A stretch of 46,554 nucleotides of DNA, from assembly GCA_015068725.1 (NCBI GenBank), contig SVKA01000013.1, positions 1-46,554 on the forward strand, given 5' to 3'. Numbering within the stretch: position 1 is the stretch's first letter; each line of letters starts with the position of its first letter. Under the pieces are notes generated by a model that was not told the origin of the DNA, searched no databases, and saw nothing but the letters and a program-made list of their open reading frames with translations. A program made the translations under genes and the position numbers. Shown here piece after piece: positions 6,891 through 15,037 of the stretch. The DNA comes from Oscillospiraceae bacterium. Lineage in GTDB: Bacteria; Bacillota; Clostridia; UBA1381; UMGS1253.

Positions 6891-8444
6891 TTACACCATA
6901 TTCGGAATCAACAGTCTTTGTCCAACGTTTAACACATCGGGATTTTCAAGTCCGTTAATCTGTGCGATAAGCTGAGGAGATGCGTTGTATTTTTTTGCAA
7001 TTTTCCAAAGTGTATCGCCGCTACGCACAAAATATACTATAATTCCGTGGCGGACATCGAGCAGCGCATCGTCATCGGCAAGTACATTTACACATAACTG
7101 GGAGGTTTTCTTGCTGATTGCTTTTGCATCAAAAATAAGAGAAACACGAAGCTCAATTTCGCCCGTCATGGTGATGTTATAGCTTTGGTGCAAAACCTCT
7201 GCGGTTATATCGCAATCCATAGTGTTATCAATATTGTCAATTTCAATCGGGATTTCAAAGTCTATTTGTGCTTTCTGGGTGCTTATGGGCGAGGTGGCAG
7301 AGCTTGAAAGATATAGGATATAGCAGTCTACCGAGCCTGACACCATAGCTTTGCCGTCTGAGAGCGAAACGCCTGATATGTACGGCTTTGACATAAGATT
7401 GTATACGCTCACAAGCTCGGGCGCACCCTCGGGAAGGGCAAGCGTTGCACGAAGGGAATGTTGGGCGCTGCCTTTGCCGACTAAAACATCAAAGCTAAAT
7501 GGCTTTGTTTCGCACAAAAGCTTTTTAGAAGCGCAAAAACAATCGCAAAGAGCGCTCATAGAGGTGTTTTCTGTAACGCAAGAGTCAGCATCTATAATTA
7601 TATCAACGTCCAGAAGACGCATATTTCCGCTTGTGTCGGCGCGCAGCATGGACTGTGTGCGGCAAATGTTAAGCTCAAGCTCGCACATACAGTTTTCGTT
7701 TGCACCATCCGCATCAAGAACCTCGGTAAAAGGTATTTCGTGTTCCATAGCTTCGATGTTGTTATTCTCTGATACGTAAAGAGAGCAAAGAAGTATACTG
7801 CCCTTGACAACGATTTTTCCGCTGATGAGGCGCATATCTTTATTAGAGATTTTTGCATCGGTTTTGAGTATACTTGCTGCGCTCGGTTTTCCTGATGGAA
7901 AATCAAGAGTTTCGCGAACATTAATTTTTGTATTGGACGCATTTACGAGATTGTATATCCAAAAATCCTGAGATTGCTTTTCGATAGGCATATCTGCTGA
8001 TGCATCACACACAATTTCTATGTTGTTTTCCTGTATACAACGTATGTCAAGCTCGACAATAATTTTTACCGAGAGCTTTCTTGAATTAATCATGGAAAAT
8101 TCAACGTGATAAGCGTCGGCATGTGCGATACAATGAGAAGCTGTATTTATCATAGAATTTTCCACCAGAGACTGAAACGGAACGGTGGTGTTTATTGAGC
8201 AAACGGGCTTTTCGTCATTTTCGGGCACATATAATATTGTAAGAGCGACCGAGCCGTCGATATTTGCGCGTTTGTCGCCGACTCCAATTTTTTCAACCAT
8301 AGCGCACGAGTCTATCTGCAAAATTTTTGCCATGTCGCTCTTTGTATCGGGCACGATTATATCGTTTTGCAAAAGCACCTGCATAGTATCGTGCATAAGC
8401 GTTTCATTTATACAAACCGTTTCTTTTCTAAGCTGGATATCCAA
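6891..8444 (-). CDS. DUF3794 (SPOCS) protein with C-terminal LysM, spore-coat type
   Basis: A 517-aa protein with no signal peptide. Most of it is repeated beta-rich SPOCS/DUF3794 segments, for example VLLQNDIIVPDTKSDMAKILQID and a later LPEGAPELVSVYNLMSKPYI. The last ~50 residues form a LysM peptidoglycan-binding motif (YFVRSGDTLWKIAKKYN ... INGLENPDVLNVGQRLLIP). This architecture is typical of sporulation and coat-assembly proteins in Clostridia. The start is TTG (8442-8444) behind AGGGGGA; the nearby ATG is out of frame. A SigE-like promoter upstream fits expression in the mother cell. Confidence 0.88.
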   Translation of the reverse strand: MDIQLRKETVCINETLMHDTMQVLLQNDIIVPDTKSDMAKILQIDSCAMVEKIGVGDKRANIDGSVALTILYVPENDEKPVCSINTTVPFQSLVENSMINTASHCIAHADAYHVEFSMINSRKLSVKIIVELDIRCIQENNIEIVCDASADMPIEKQSQDFWIYNLVNASNTKINVRETLDFPSGKPSAASILKTDAKISNKDMRLISGKIVVKGSILLCSLYVSENNNIEAMEHEIPFTEVLDADGANENCMCELELNICRTQSMLRADTSGNMRLLDVDIIIDADSCVTENTSMSALCDCFCASKKLLCETKPFSFDVLVGKGSAQHSLRATLALPEGAPELVSVYNLMSKPYISGVSLSDGKAMVSGSVDCYILYLSSSATSPISTQKAQIDFEIPIEIDNIDNTMDCDITAEVLHQSYNITMTGEIELRVSLIFDAKAISKKTSQLCVNVLADDDALLDVRHGIIVYFVRSGDTLWKIAKKYNASPQLIAQINGLENPDVLNVGQRLLIPNMV

Positions 8445-8500
8445 ATCATATTCCCCCTATTTTTTATTTGCAATCCGCAACATAAACTTGTCTTTGTACA

Positions 8501-8530
8501 TTAATATGCGATACATAGGGCAAATATGAA
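8501..8530 (-). promoter_or_regulatory. Candidate SigE-type sporulation promoter
   Basis: On the minus strand, TTCATATT (8523-8530), 14 bp, CATATTAA (8501-8508). The first matches the Bacillus SigE -35 consensus (TCATATT) and the second matches most of CATACAAT. No good SigA pair is evident nearby. The downstream gene is a coat-type protein, which supports the call. Confidence 0.45.
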
Positions 8531-8552
8531 AAATTTTTAATTGTTTGTAAAA

Positions 8553-8580
8553 AAGAAAACGCCGACAAGTTGTCGGCGTT
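8553..8580 (-). terminator. Terminator of the CPBP protease gene
   Basis: An 11-bp stem AACGCCGACAA / TTGTCGGCGTT (8558-8580) is followed on the minus strand by TTTCTTTTTT. It overlaps the stop codon region of the gene at 8580. Confidence 0.8.
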
Positions 8581-9476
8581 TATATGAAATTTAAAATCTG
8601 TGTCAAAACATATATTAAAATAATTATAATAAGCGAAAAGCTAAAGTCAAGCTTTGGGCGCTCCTTCCTTTCTTGCCGCTCGAATTTTTTTATGCCCTGC
8701 GGCGCAACAGAGAGCCATACAAGTACAAACGTGAGCGAAAGGAAAATAAAAATCAGATTAAGCGCAAGGGCGAATTCTGCCTGCAAATGCGCGGGTATAA
8801 TGCTTTCTGATACATATCCCATCGTAAGCGAAAAGAAATTTACGGAAAAGTGAAAAATCATTGATGGCACAAGCGAATCAGTGCATAGCGCCACAAAACC
8901 GAGCGCAAGCCCCAAAATCAATATAGAAAAGGCGCTTGTAACTGAGTTGTGCAAAACAAGATAGGCAAGCGCGCTTGCAATAATTGCAAAGCGGGCACCG
9001 TAGCGCTTGTACTCGTAAAGTATAACACCGCGACAAAAAACCTCCTCAAATATTGCGGGTACTATGGCAATACATAAAACACCGACAAGATATTCGCCAA
9101 AGCTTTTTGGCGCGACAACCGTCTGCGGCAGAGAAAAAAATCCCGACAAAAGCTTGTTTAAGGGTATACTTATTACCGCAAGAGTAGCGTTTGCACATAT
9201 ACCAAGGAAAAACCATAAAAAGAAATGAGAAAGAGATATCTTTTTTATGTGCAAAAAAGCCGTTGCTTGCAGGGGACGAATATATATGTATAGTCCCGTC
9301 GTCAGTATAACGGGAAGTGCCAGAGAAAGCGCCGTCGCGATGTAAGAGTTCCCGGGTATAAGTGAAAATATTTTACTGGAAACAGAAAAAAGCACAAAGA
9401 AAACAAGCAACATCAGGCAAGCGCGTCTGTGCGGCGTAAGAGTATTTATGTAATTTTTGATGCGTTTTTTGTTCAT
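8580..9476 (-). CDS. CPBP-family intramembrane metalloprotease (CAAX-like)
   Basis: A 298-aa polytopic membrane protein with about eight hydrophobic segments. The conserved Abi/CPBP motifs are present: EEVFCR (E144, E145, R149), H176-N177, and HxxxN (H209, N213) in PSMIFHFSVNFF. Family members cleave membrane substrates or act in peptide maturation and immunity; the substrate here is unknown. It lies 14 bp downstream of the formyltetrahydrofolate cyclo-ligase gene and is probably co-transcribed with it. Confidence 0.88.
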   Translation of the reverse strand: MNKKRIKNYINTLTPHRRACLMLLVFFVLFSVSSKIFSLIPGNSYIATALSLALPVILTTGLYIYIRPLQATAFLHIKKISLSHFFLWFFLGICANATLAVISIPLNKLLSGFFSLPQTVVAPKSFGEYLVGVLCIAIVPAIFEEVFCRGVILYEYKRYGARFAIIASALAYLVLHNSVTSAFSILILGLALGFVALCTDSLVPSMIFHFSVNFFSLTMGYVSESIIPAHLQAEFALALNLIFIFLSLTFVLVWLSVAPQGIKKFERQERKERPKLDFSFSLIIIILIYVLTQILNFI

Positions 9477-9490
9477 AGCCTGCCTCTTTA

Positions 9491-10060
9491 TTAATTATTG
9501 TCTGTGCAATATATGATTTCGTTTTCGGTAACGATTATGTCCACGCTAATATCAAAATCCTCCTCAAAATGCTCATCCGAAATCTGGCACGAAAATGCCG
9601 CGCCTATTTTTATAGCGTTTTTGCACGAAGAGAAAAATTTGTCATAGTATCCTTTGCCATAGCCAATACGAAAGCCACTGCGGTTATATACAAGTGCGGG
9701 CACGATTACAACGTCAATCTCAGATGGATTAAAAACATCCTTTACCTGTGGCTCTGAAATCCCGTAACTGCCAAGCTCGGTTTCGTCAAGGGCACAAAGC
9801 TTTGATGCGTGCATTGTTTGGGTGGATATATCCGTAACGGGCAAAAGCAGAGTTTTGTTGTCCTGCATTTTTGCCATAAGCAAATCGAGTGATACTTCGG
9901 TGTTGATAGCGTTATAGCACATAACTGATTTTGCGTTTTTTACGCAGCCCTGCGAAAGAACAGACATACATATTTTTTCTGATGCGAGCTTGCGAAAATT
10001 TTCATCAAGAGAAGCGCGTTTTAACTTATATTCTTTTCTTAGCTCATTTTTTGAAATCAT
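9491..10060 (-). CDS. 5-formyltetrahydrofolate cyclo-ligase (MTHFS)
   Basis: Converts 5-formyl-THF to 5,10-methenyl-THF with ATP, recycling a folate storage form. The 189-aa protein has the family length. An N-terminal KNELRKEYKLKRASL segment is followed by IVPALVYNRSGFRIGYGKGYYDKFF, the characteristic nucleotide/folate-binding signature. ACAGGAGAAA precedes the ATG. A strong terminator for the upstream glycosyltransferase lies only ~30 bp before the start, leaving little room for a promoter, so expression may depend on read-through. Confidence 0.93.
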   Translation of the reverse strand: MISKNELRKEYKLKRASLDENFRKLASEKICMSVLSQGCVKNAKSVMCYNAINTEVSLDLLMAKMQDNKTLLLPVTDISTQTMHASKLCALDETELGSYGISEPQVKDVFNPSEIDVVIVPALVYNRSGFRIGYGKGYYDKFFSSCKNAIKIGAAFSCQISDEHFEEDFDISVDIIVTENEIIYCTDNN

Positions 10061-10090
10061 ACGCCATTTCTCCTGTCTGAATTTGTCTTA

Positions 10091-10124
10091 AAAACCCCAC
10101 ACCAACAGATGATGTGGGGTTTTA
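10091..10124 (-). terminator. Terminator of the glycosyltransferase gene
   Basis: The stem CCCCACA / TGTGGGG with flanking A/T pairs is followed on the minus strand by TTTTTAAG, right after the stop codon at 10127. Confidence 0.85.
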
Positions 10125-10126
10125 TA

Positions 10127-11389
10127 TTATTGCTTGTCAAAATCATTTATCGAAATCTGTCTTGTGTGCTGAGTATGCGACCACTCGGTCTTGTTTTTGT
10201 CAATCATACCCTGAATTGCAATCGGAATCCATGTAAGGTTGTATACCATAAATGTGAGATAACCCCAGAACATACGCTTATCAAACACTCTGCGTTCAAG
10301 AGCAATAACTACGGGCATATACAAAAGCTGCAATATTACAAAGGTATTCCACACTATTGGTGTAAACAGATAGTCCATATGGAAAAATCCTATATTACCA
10401 TCGGGGTATGCCATTTGAAGCCATGCAAACAATGTTATAAAACCAAGCGCCATAATTCTTATTGGCTGAACAAGATAGAGGGCACAGTCAAAGCATAAGA
10501 ATTTGCCTTCAGTGAAAGCCTTTTTCATAAGTTTCCCAAAAAATCTGGATGCAACGTCTGCGTGCCCCTGCATCCAGCGCTTACGCTGTCTCCAGCTTTG
10601 CACGAGCGTGAGCGGCTTTTCATCATATATAATTGCTCCGCGCTCAAAGCCGACCTTTTCATCGTTGAGTGCAAGCTTCATAGTAAACTCCATATCCTCT
10701 GTAAGACATGTTGCACCCCAACCGAGCTTCTTTAAAAGCTCTGTCTTCATAACAAAGCCAGTGCCCGAAAGCTGACACGAAAGACCAAGGTTGTGTCTTG
10801 CAAGCTGGAATACGCGGCTTACAGACCAGAAAGAGAACGAGTATGCACACGTAATCCACGAATCAAACGGATTTTTGCTGTCAACATAGCCCTGAACAAC
10901 GTTATAACCGTTGTTAATCTGCTTGTTCATCGCTTTTAAAAAGTTTCTGTCAACAAGATTGTCGGCGTCGAATATGCCTATGTAGTCGTATTGCTTTTCC
11001 ATATTAAAAAGCTTTTCAAACATCCATTCAAGAGCAAAGCCCTTGCCACGCTTTGTTGTATCAAAGCGCTCACACACAATTGCACCGTGCTCGCGTGCAA
11101 CCTGTGCGGTGCTGTCTGTGCAGTTGTCGGCAATGACAAATACATCAAAACAGTCCTTGTCATAATCAAGCGCTACCAAGCTGTCAACCATGTTTGCAAT
11201 AACGACCTCTTCGTCGTGCGCTGCGACAAGAAGGGCAAACGTATTTTTGCGTGTGGATGGTTCGCCTTTTTCCTTTTTCGGAATCCAACCAAAGATGCCC
11301 ACCGTAAAATAGTATAAAGTTATTGCTAATGCCAAAAGCTGAACCACCATTGTTACAACGTTTAAAATATCGAGTACCAAATCGCTCAA
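10127..11389 (-). CDS. Membrane glycosyltransferase, family 2 (processive type)
   Basis: A 420-aa enzyme of the cellulose/chitin/poly-GlcNAc synthase type. An N-terminal membrane helix (about residues 10-35) precedes the GT-A domain, which has LLVAAHDEE, VIADNCTDST, the DAD metal site in IGIFDADNLVD, TEDMEF as catalytic-base region and QRKRWMQGH (the QxxRW motif). Three or more membrane helices follow. It probably makes or exports a beta-linked polysaccharide or transfers a sugar to a lipid; the product is unknown. The start is TTG at 11387-11389 behind GAGGTG. It is a single-gene unit with its own promoter and terminator. Confidence 0.88.
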   Translation of the reverse strand: MSDLVLDILNVVTMVVQLLALAITLYYFTVGIFGWIPKKEKGEPSTRKNTFALLVAAHDEEVVIANMVDSLVALDYDKDCFDVFVIADNCTDSTAQVAREHGAIVCERFDTTKRGKGFALEWMFEKLFNMEKQYDYIGIFDADNLVDRNFLKAMNKQINNGYNVVQGYVDSKNPFDSWITCAYSFSFWSVSRVFQLARHNLGLSCQLSGTGFVMKTELLKKLGWGATCLTEDMEFTMKLALNDEKVGFERGAIIYDEKPLTLVQSWRQRKRWMQGHADVASRFFGKLMKKAFTEGKFLCFDCALYLVQPIRIMALGFITLFAWLQMAYPDGNIGFFHMDYLFTPIVWNTFVILQLLYMPVVIALERRVFDKRMFWGYLTFMVYNLTWIPIAIQGMIDKNKTEWSHTQHTRQISINDFDKQ

Positions 11390-11496
11390 AACTTTTCACC
11401 TCATATTTTTTAAATCTGATTTTTTTATTTGTGCATTAAAATGAAGCGACCACTTATCCAAACTTTTCTTACGCAGACCGCTTCTCTCTACTGAAT

Positions 11497-11525
11497 AATA
11501 TACACCATTTAATAAATTTTTGCAA
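11497..11525 (-). promoter_or_regulatory. Promoter of the glycosyltransferase gene
   Basis: On the minus strand, TTGCAA (11520-11525), 17 bp, TATATT (11497-11502), about 110 bp upstream of the TTG start. Confidence 0.6.
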
Positions 11526-11746
11526 GAATTTTTAATGAAAAACAAAAGTCTGTCTACAAATATTGGAAAAAGAGGGGCGTGTGATTGTATTAGTGTATAA
11601 ATACCAACAAAAAACCAGGCCCGATTTTGTCTAAATTTTCATATATGCCACTTTTTAATGTTATGGATATTACCAATTTGTCAGCAAAAAAATATGAGCG
11701 CACGAAATTTGTTTACAAAATTGTTACAAAAAAGTTTCAAAAAGAC

Positions 11747-11775
11747 TTGATTTTTTTCTTGATATAGTGTAAAAT
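11747..11775 (+). promoter_or_regulatory. Promoter of the M23 peptidase gene
   Basis: TTGATT (11747-11752), 17 bp, TAAAAT (11770-11775). Confidence 0.65.
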
Positions 11776-11923
11776 GTTTTTAGTTAATAAATTTGTAATA
11801 ATTATATTTTCAAAAGGATATTTTGTTTTGCCGCTTTTTTGACTCGTACATAATTATCGCAAGCGTGTGCGGCAGGATTGTTTTAATAGGATAGTTGGTT
11901 TAGAGATTTAGAGAGGTGTTTTG

Positions 11924-13627
11924 ATGAGATACGGATTATATTCCGGTTCAAAGTGCGACAGATTTGATAAAAGCAATACATCACAGAGAATGTGTATCGC
12001 AGTTAATGAACAAGATAGTACCACTGATGATATTATCGTAAAGAATGTAGAGCAGGAAAGCGTGCTTCGGGAACAAAGGATTGATTTGCGCACATGGAGG
12101 GCACAGAGAGCCGCCGAGCGTAAAAAGGCAAAAAGAGAACGCAGTGTTTTGCGTAAAGCGTATTTAAATGCGAAAAAATTTGTCCTTGATGCGTTTAAAA
12201 AGGGTGCAGGTGTTGTATCAGATACTGCGCCGGGCAACAAGAAGAGCGGTGGCAGCTTTATAGATAAGTGTGCAGGTTTTGCAGCGAAAGCTAAAAAATA
12301 TGTAAGCGAAGAAAAAAACAGACCGGCAGTAGCGCTTGGCGGAAGCGTGGGATTGGTTTGTGTTGTGCTTTTGATAGTTTTGCTCAATTTCTCTGTTGGC
12401 TTTGAAGCTGTTGTAAACGGACAAAGCGTTGGCATAGTGCCTGACAGAGATACGTGTGAGAGCATTATAAATGATGTAAATATAATACTTGCCGAAAATT
12501 TTGGCGAGGAAAGCAAAATCAATGCCGAGATAGTAACTATTCCGCGTCTTGTGTCGAGAGGTTCGTTTGCACCCGAGCAGGACGTGAAAAATGCAATCTG
12601 TGCATTAAGCGATAAAATGCGCGAAATGTATGTGATTTATCTTGAAGATACACAGCTTTGTGCAGTCGCAAGCGCCGAGGAGGCCGAGCAGGTTCTTACC
12701 GATTTTCAAAACTATTATACGGGCGGCGATGAAAACGTAACATTCCAGACAGACAAACCGCTCACGATAAAGGCTGAGCAGGCGCCTATCACTCTTTTAA
12801 GAAGTGCAAAAGAGGCTGTTAATGTTTTAAACGGCAGCGAGAAAAAGGAAAACGATTATACAGTTTTATCGGGAGATACACTTTGGGGTATAGCTCGCAA
12901 GTTTGATACAAGTGTAGACGAAATTCTTTCATTAAATGAAGGTCTTGGTGAAAATATAACAGACGGAGATGTGATTGTGATAAAATCATACGTCCCCGTT
13001 GTAACAGTAACAACAAGCCAGGTTAAAGAATATAAACAAAGTATCGGTTATGAAACGCAGATTGTTGAAACAGACAGCATGTATAAAGGAAAAAGCGAAA
13101 TTACCCAAAAGGGTGAAAACGGCGAGGCTTTGGTTGTAGCAAACATAGTCGAGCAAAACGGCAAGGAAATTTCGCGCGAGATTTTGTCGCAGACGACTAT
13201 CAAAGAGCCTGTTACACAAATCAAAAAGGTCGGCACAAAGAAGCCACCGTCAGGTTATGGCACGGGAAGCTTTGTAGCACCTGTTTATGGTACGGTAACC
13301 TCGCGTTATGGCTATAGAAGAAGCGGCTTTCATAAGGGAATAGATATTGCAAATTCTTACGGAACGCCAATTCGCGCTGCAGATAACGGAAAAGTTATTT
13401 TTGCGGGTTGGGATGGTCTTTTCGGAAAGATTGTAAAAATTGACCACCAGAATGGATACGTAACATATTACGCACACAACAGCAGCTTTGCTGTAAAGGT
13501 TGGCGACATCGTGCAAAAGGGAGAAACGATTGCATATATGGGTTCAACCGGTAACTCGACCGGTAACCACTGCCACTTTGAAATTTATAAAAACGGCGTG
13601 TTAAAAAATCCGGATAATTACATTTGA
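11924..13627 (+). CDS. M23 peptidoglycan endopeptidase with LysM and G5 domains
   Basis: A membrane-anchored cell-wall hydrolase of 567 aa. The long basic cytoplasmic N-terminus (~130 residues, rich in RAAERKKAKRERS-type sequence) is followed by one membrane helix (~ residues 130-160). Next come a LysM (YTVLSGDTLWGIARKFDTS), a G5 domain (VTVTTSQVKEYKQSIGYET onward) and a C-terminal M23 lytic domain. The zinc ligands are visible in HKGID (H470, D474) and HCH (H551), with H518 and H549 completing the site. The start at 11924 (ATG) is preceded by GAGAGGTG; a TTG lies one codon earlier. It is likely a remodelling or sporulation-related endopeptidase. Confidence 0.92.
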   Translation: MRYGLYSGSKCDRFDKSNTSQRMCIAVNEQDSTTDDIIVKNVEQESVLREQRIDLRTWRAQRAAERKKAKRERSVLRKAYLNAKKFVLDAFKKGAGVVSDTAPGNKKSGGSFIDKCAGFAAKAKKYVSEEKNRPAVALGGSVGLVCVVLLIVLLNFSVGFEAVVNGQSVGIVPDRDTCESIINDVNIILAENFGEESKINAEIVTIPRLVSRGSFAPEQDVKNAICALSDKMREMYVIYLEDTQLCAVASAEEAEQVLTDFQNYYTGGDENVTFQTDKPLTIKAEQAPITLLRSAKEAVNVLNGSEKKENDYTVLSGDTLWGIARKFDTSVDEILSLNEGLGENITDGDVIVIKSYVPVVTVTTSQVKEYKQSIGYETQIVETDSMYKGKSEITQKGENGEALVVANIVEQNGKEISREILSQTTIKEPVTQIKKVGTKKPPSGYGTGSFVAPVYGTVTSRYGYRRSGFHKGIDIANSYGTPIRAADNGKVIFAGWDGLFGKIVKIDHQNGYVTYYAHNSSFAVKVGDIVQKGETIAYMGSTGNSTGNHCHFEIYKNGVLKNPDNYI

Positions 13628-13640
13628 TAGAATATTAAAT

Positions 13641-13672
13641 AAAAAAAGAGAGAACTTTGTTCTCTCTTTTTT
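13641..13672. terminator. Bidirectional terminator, M23 gene / pfkA
   Basis: The perfect stem AAAAAAGAGAGAAC / GTTCTCTCTTTTTT lies between two convergent genes and has T tracts on both strands. Confidence 0.9.
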
Positions 13673-13690
13673 GGTGTACGCATTTTTATA

Positions 13691-14662
13691 TTACCAGGCC
13701 AAAACTTCACACATTCTGATATCATCTTGGCTGATTTGTTTTGTCTGCTTAAAGCCTTCCTCCATATCGATATCAACAATTTTGTTATTTTGCATAACAA
13801 TAAGTCTGTTCTTTCTTCCTGCAAGCAAGGTTTCAACTGCCTTAAAGCCCATTGTGCTTGCGTTTACTCTGTCATGTACTGACGGAGAACCGCCACGCTG
13901 GATATGGCCGAGCACAGTAGCCGTTGTTCTGATGCCTGTGCGCGTCTGGATTTCCTCTGCAAGCGGAATTGCTGAGCCAACACCTTCGGCAAGAATAACA
14001 AGGTAATGCTTTTTGCCTCTGTGTCTGCCTTCAATAATCGGACGAAGCACGTCTTCATCAAAGTTAAATTCCTTTTCGGGAATTACAATAGACTCAGCAC
14101 CACACGAAATCGCAACGTTGAGTGCGATGTATCCTGCGTCGCGGCCCATAACCTCAATTACAGAGCTGCGCGCGTGGCTTGTTGCCGTGTCGCGGATTTT
14201 ATCGATTGCTTCCATAGCAGTATTCATAGCTGTATCAAAGCCGATACAGTATTCTGTGCAGCCAATGTCGTTATCGATTGTTGCAGGAATTCCTATCGTG
14301 CTGATGCCGTGCTCGGAAAGGTCGCGTGCGCCGCGAAACGAACCGTCGCCGCCAATTACAACAAGACCTTCAAGGCCGAAAATTTTTGCAACTTCAGCTG
14401 CACGTCTAACGCCTTCGGGCTCGCGAAATTCGTCGCATCTTGCAGTTTGAAGAATTGTTCCGCCGTGCTGGAGTGTATCTGCCACGCTGCGGGCATTCAT
14501 TTCAAAAATATCACCATTTATAAGACCGTTATAGCCTCGTCTTATTCCCATAACCTGTAAACCATTATATTCAGCGGTACGTACAACGGCACGAATTGCC
14601 GCGTTCATTCCCGGAGCGTCACCTCCGCTTGTGAGTACGCCAATTTTTTTGATGTCAGCCAT
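13691..14662 (-). CDS. pfkA: ATP-dependent 6-phosphofructokinase
   Basis: Phosphorylates fructose 6-phosphate, the committing step of glycolysis. The 323-aa protein has the usual length for the bacterial type. Motifs are LTSGGDAPGMNAAIR, IGGDGSFRGA (the glycine pattern of ATP rather than PPi enzymes), IPATIDND with the catalytic aspartate, and VMGRDAGYIAL. The start at 14662 follows GGAGTG; the GTG three codons earlier overlaps that site. It is the last gene of the hprK-to-pfkA run, 42 bp after a DUF2007-like gene, and ends at a shared terminator. Confidence 0.97.
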   Translation of the reverse strand: MADIKKIGVLTSGGDAPGMNAAIRAVVRTAEYNGLQVMGIRRGYNGLINGDIFEMNARSVADTLQHGGTILQTARCDEFREPEGVRRAAEVAKIFGLEGLVVIGGDGSFRGARDLSEHGISTIGIPATIDNDIGCTEYCIGFDTAMNTAMEAIDKIRDTATSHARSSVIEVMGRDAGYIALNVAISCGAESIVIPEKEFNFDEDVLRPIIEGRHRGKKHYLVILAEGVGSAIPLAEEIQTRTGIRTTATVLGHIQRGGSPSVHDRVNASTMGFKAVETLLAGRKNRLIVMQNNKIVDIDMEEGFKQTKQISQDDIRMCEVLAW

Positions 14663-14704
14663 AAAAAACACTCCTTCTTGTTTTTGATATAGTCTTTTGT
14701 TTAA

Positions 14705-14902
14705 TTAAAAGTCAGCGTCAATAATAAGACCATGAGCCTGTTCAACCTCTGATTCGGGGACGAGAACTTCGCAACTGCTGTCAGCATTGTCTGCTTTTTT
14801 TGCAATAGGACGTATTTTTACGATTAAACCATCCTGCTCAAGTTTTGCTCTTATTTGCTTTGCTATTTCCATGCTTTTTGCAATATATACTACTGTCCAC
14901 AT
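14705..14902 (-). CDS. DUF2007-like small protein
   Basis: A 65-aa cytoplasmic protein, MWTVVYIAKSMEIAKQIRAK..., then EVLVPESEVEQAHGLI. The pattern (short alpha/beta unit, EA-type helix, VPE..EQA segment) resembles the DUF2007 'putative signal transducing' family, whose role is not established. AAAAGGAGTGAT precedes the ATG. A promoter at 14994 and a short distance to pfkA suggest a two-gene transcript with pfkA. Confidence 0.75.
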   Translation of the reverse strand: MWTVVYIAKSMEIAKQIRAKLEQDGLIVKIRPIAKKADNADSSCEVLVPESEVEQAHGLIIDADF

Positions 14903-14993
14903 TAGGTATCACTCCTTTTTGTGAGAAAAATGCCACAAGGCATACTTTAATCATAATTGTTATGCTTGTTAAAGTTTAAACAACCCAGACACC

Positions 14994-15022
14994 ATTTTAC
15001 CTTATTTTGCACTCAAATGCAA
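14994..15022 (-). promoter_or_regulatory. Promoter of the DUF2007-like gene and pfkA
   Basis: On the minus strand, TTGCAT (15017-15022), 17 bp, TAAAAT (14994-14999). It lies in the 135-bp gap after dnaE, so pfkA can be expressed independently of the upstream operon. The transcript would have an ~85-base leader. Confidence 0.6.
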
Positions 15023-15037
15023 TATAAAAATACATAA

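Larger units (their letters stand above)
11390..11923. other. 534-bp divergent intergenic region
   Basis: AT-rich DNA between the glycosyltransferase and the M23 peptidase. It contains the two promoters listed separately. The M23 message would have a ~140-base leader in which TGCCGC (~11830) can pair with GCGGCA (~11870). I see no coding potential and no riboswitch I can name; the c-di-AMP (ydaO) consensus was looked for and not found. Confidence 0.6.

Noticed and set aside
11908-12522. 204-codon minus-strand open frame over the M23 gene's N-terminus
   Set aside because: It is a serine/leucine-rich shadow of the lysine/arginine-rich cytoplasmic segment, with no promoter or ribosome site.
13672-13686. 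GGTGTACGCATTTT after the M23 terminator, also present in the 236-bp repeat
   Set aside because: Only 14 bases match and the flanks differ. Here it lies in the 3' end of the pfkA transcript. Probably chance, though a tie to the repeat cannot be excluded.
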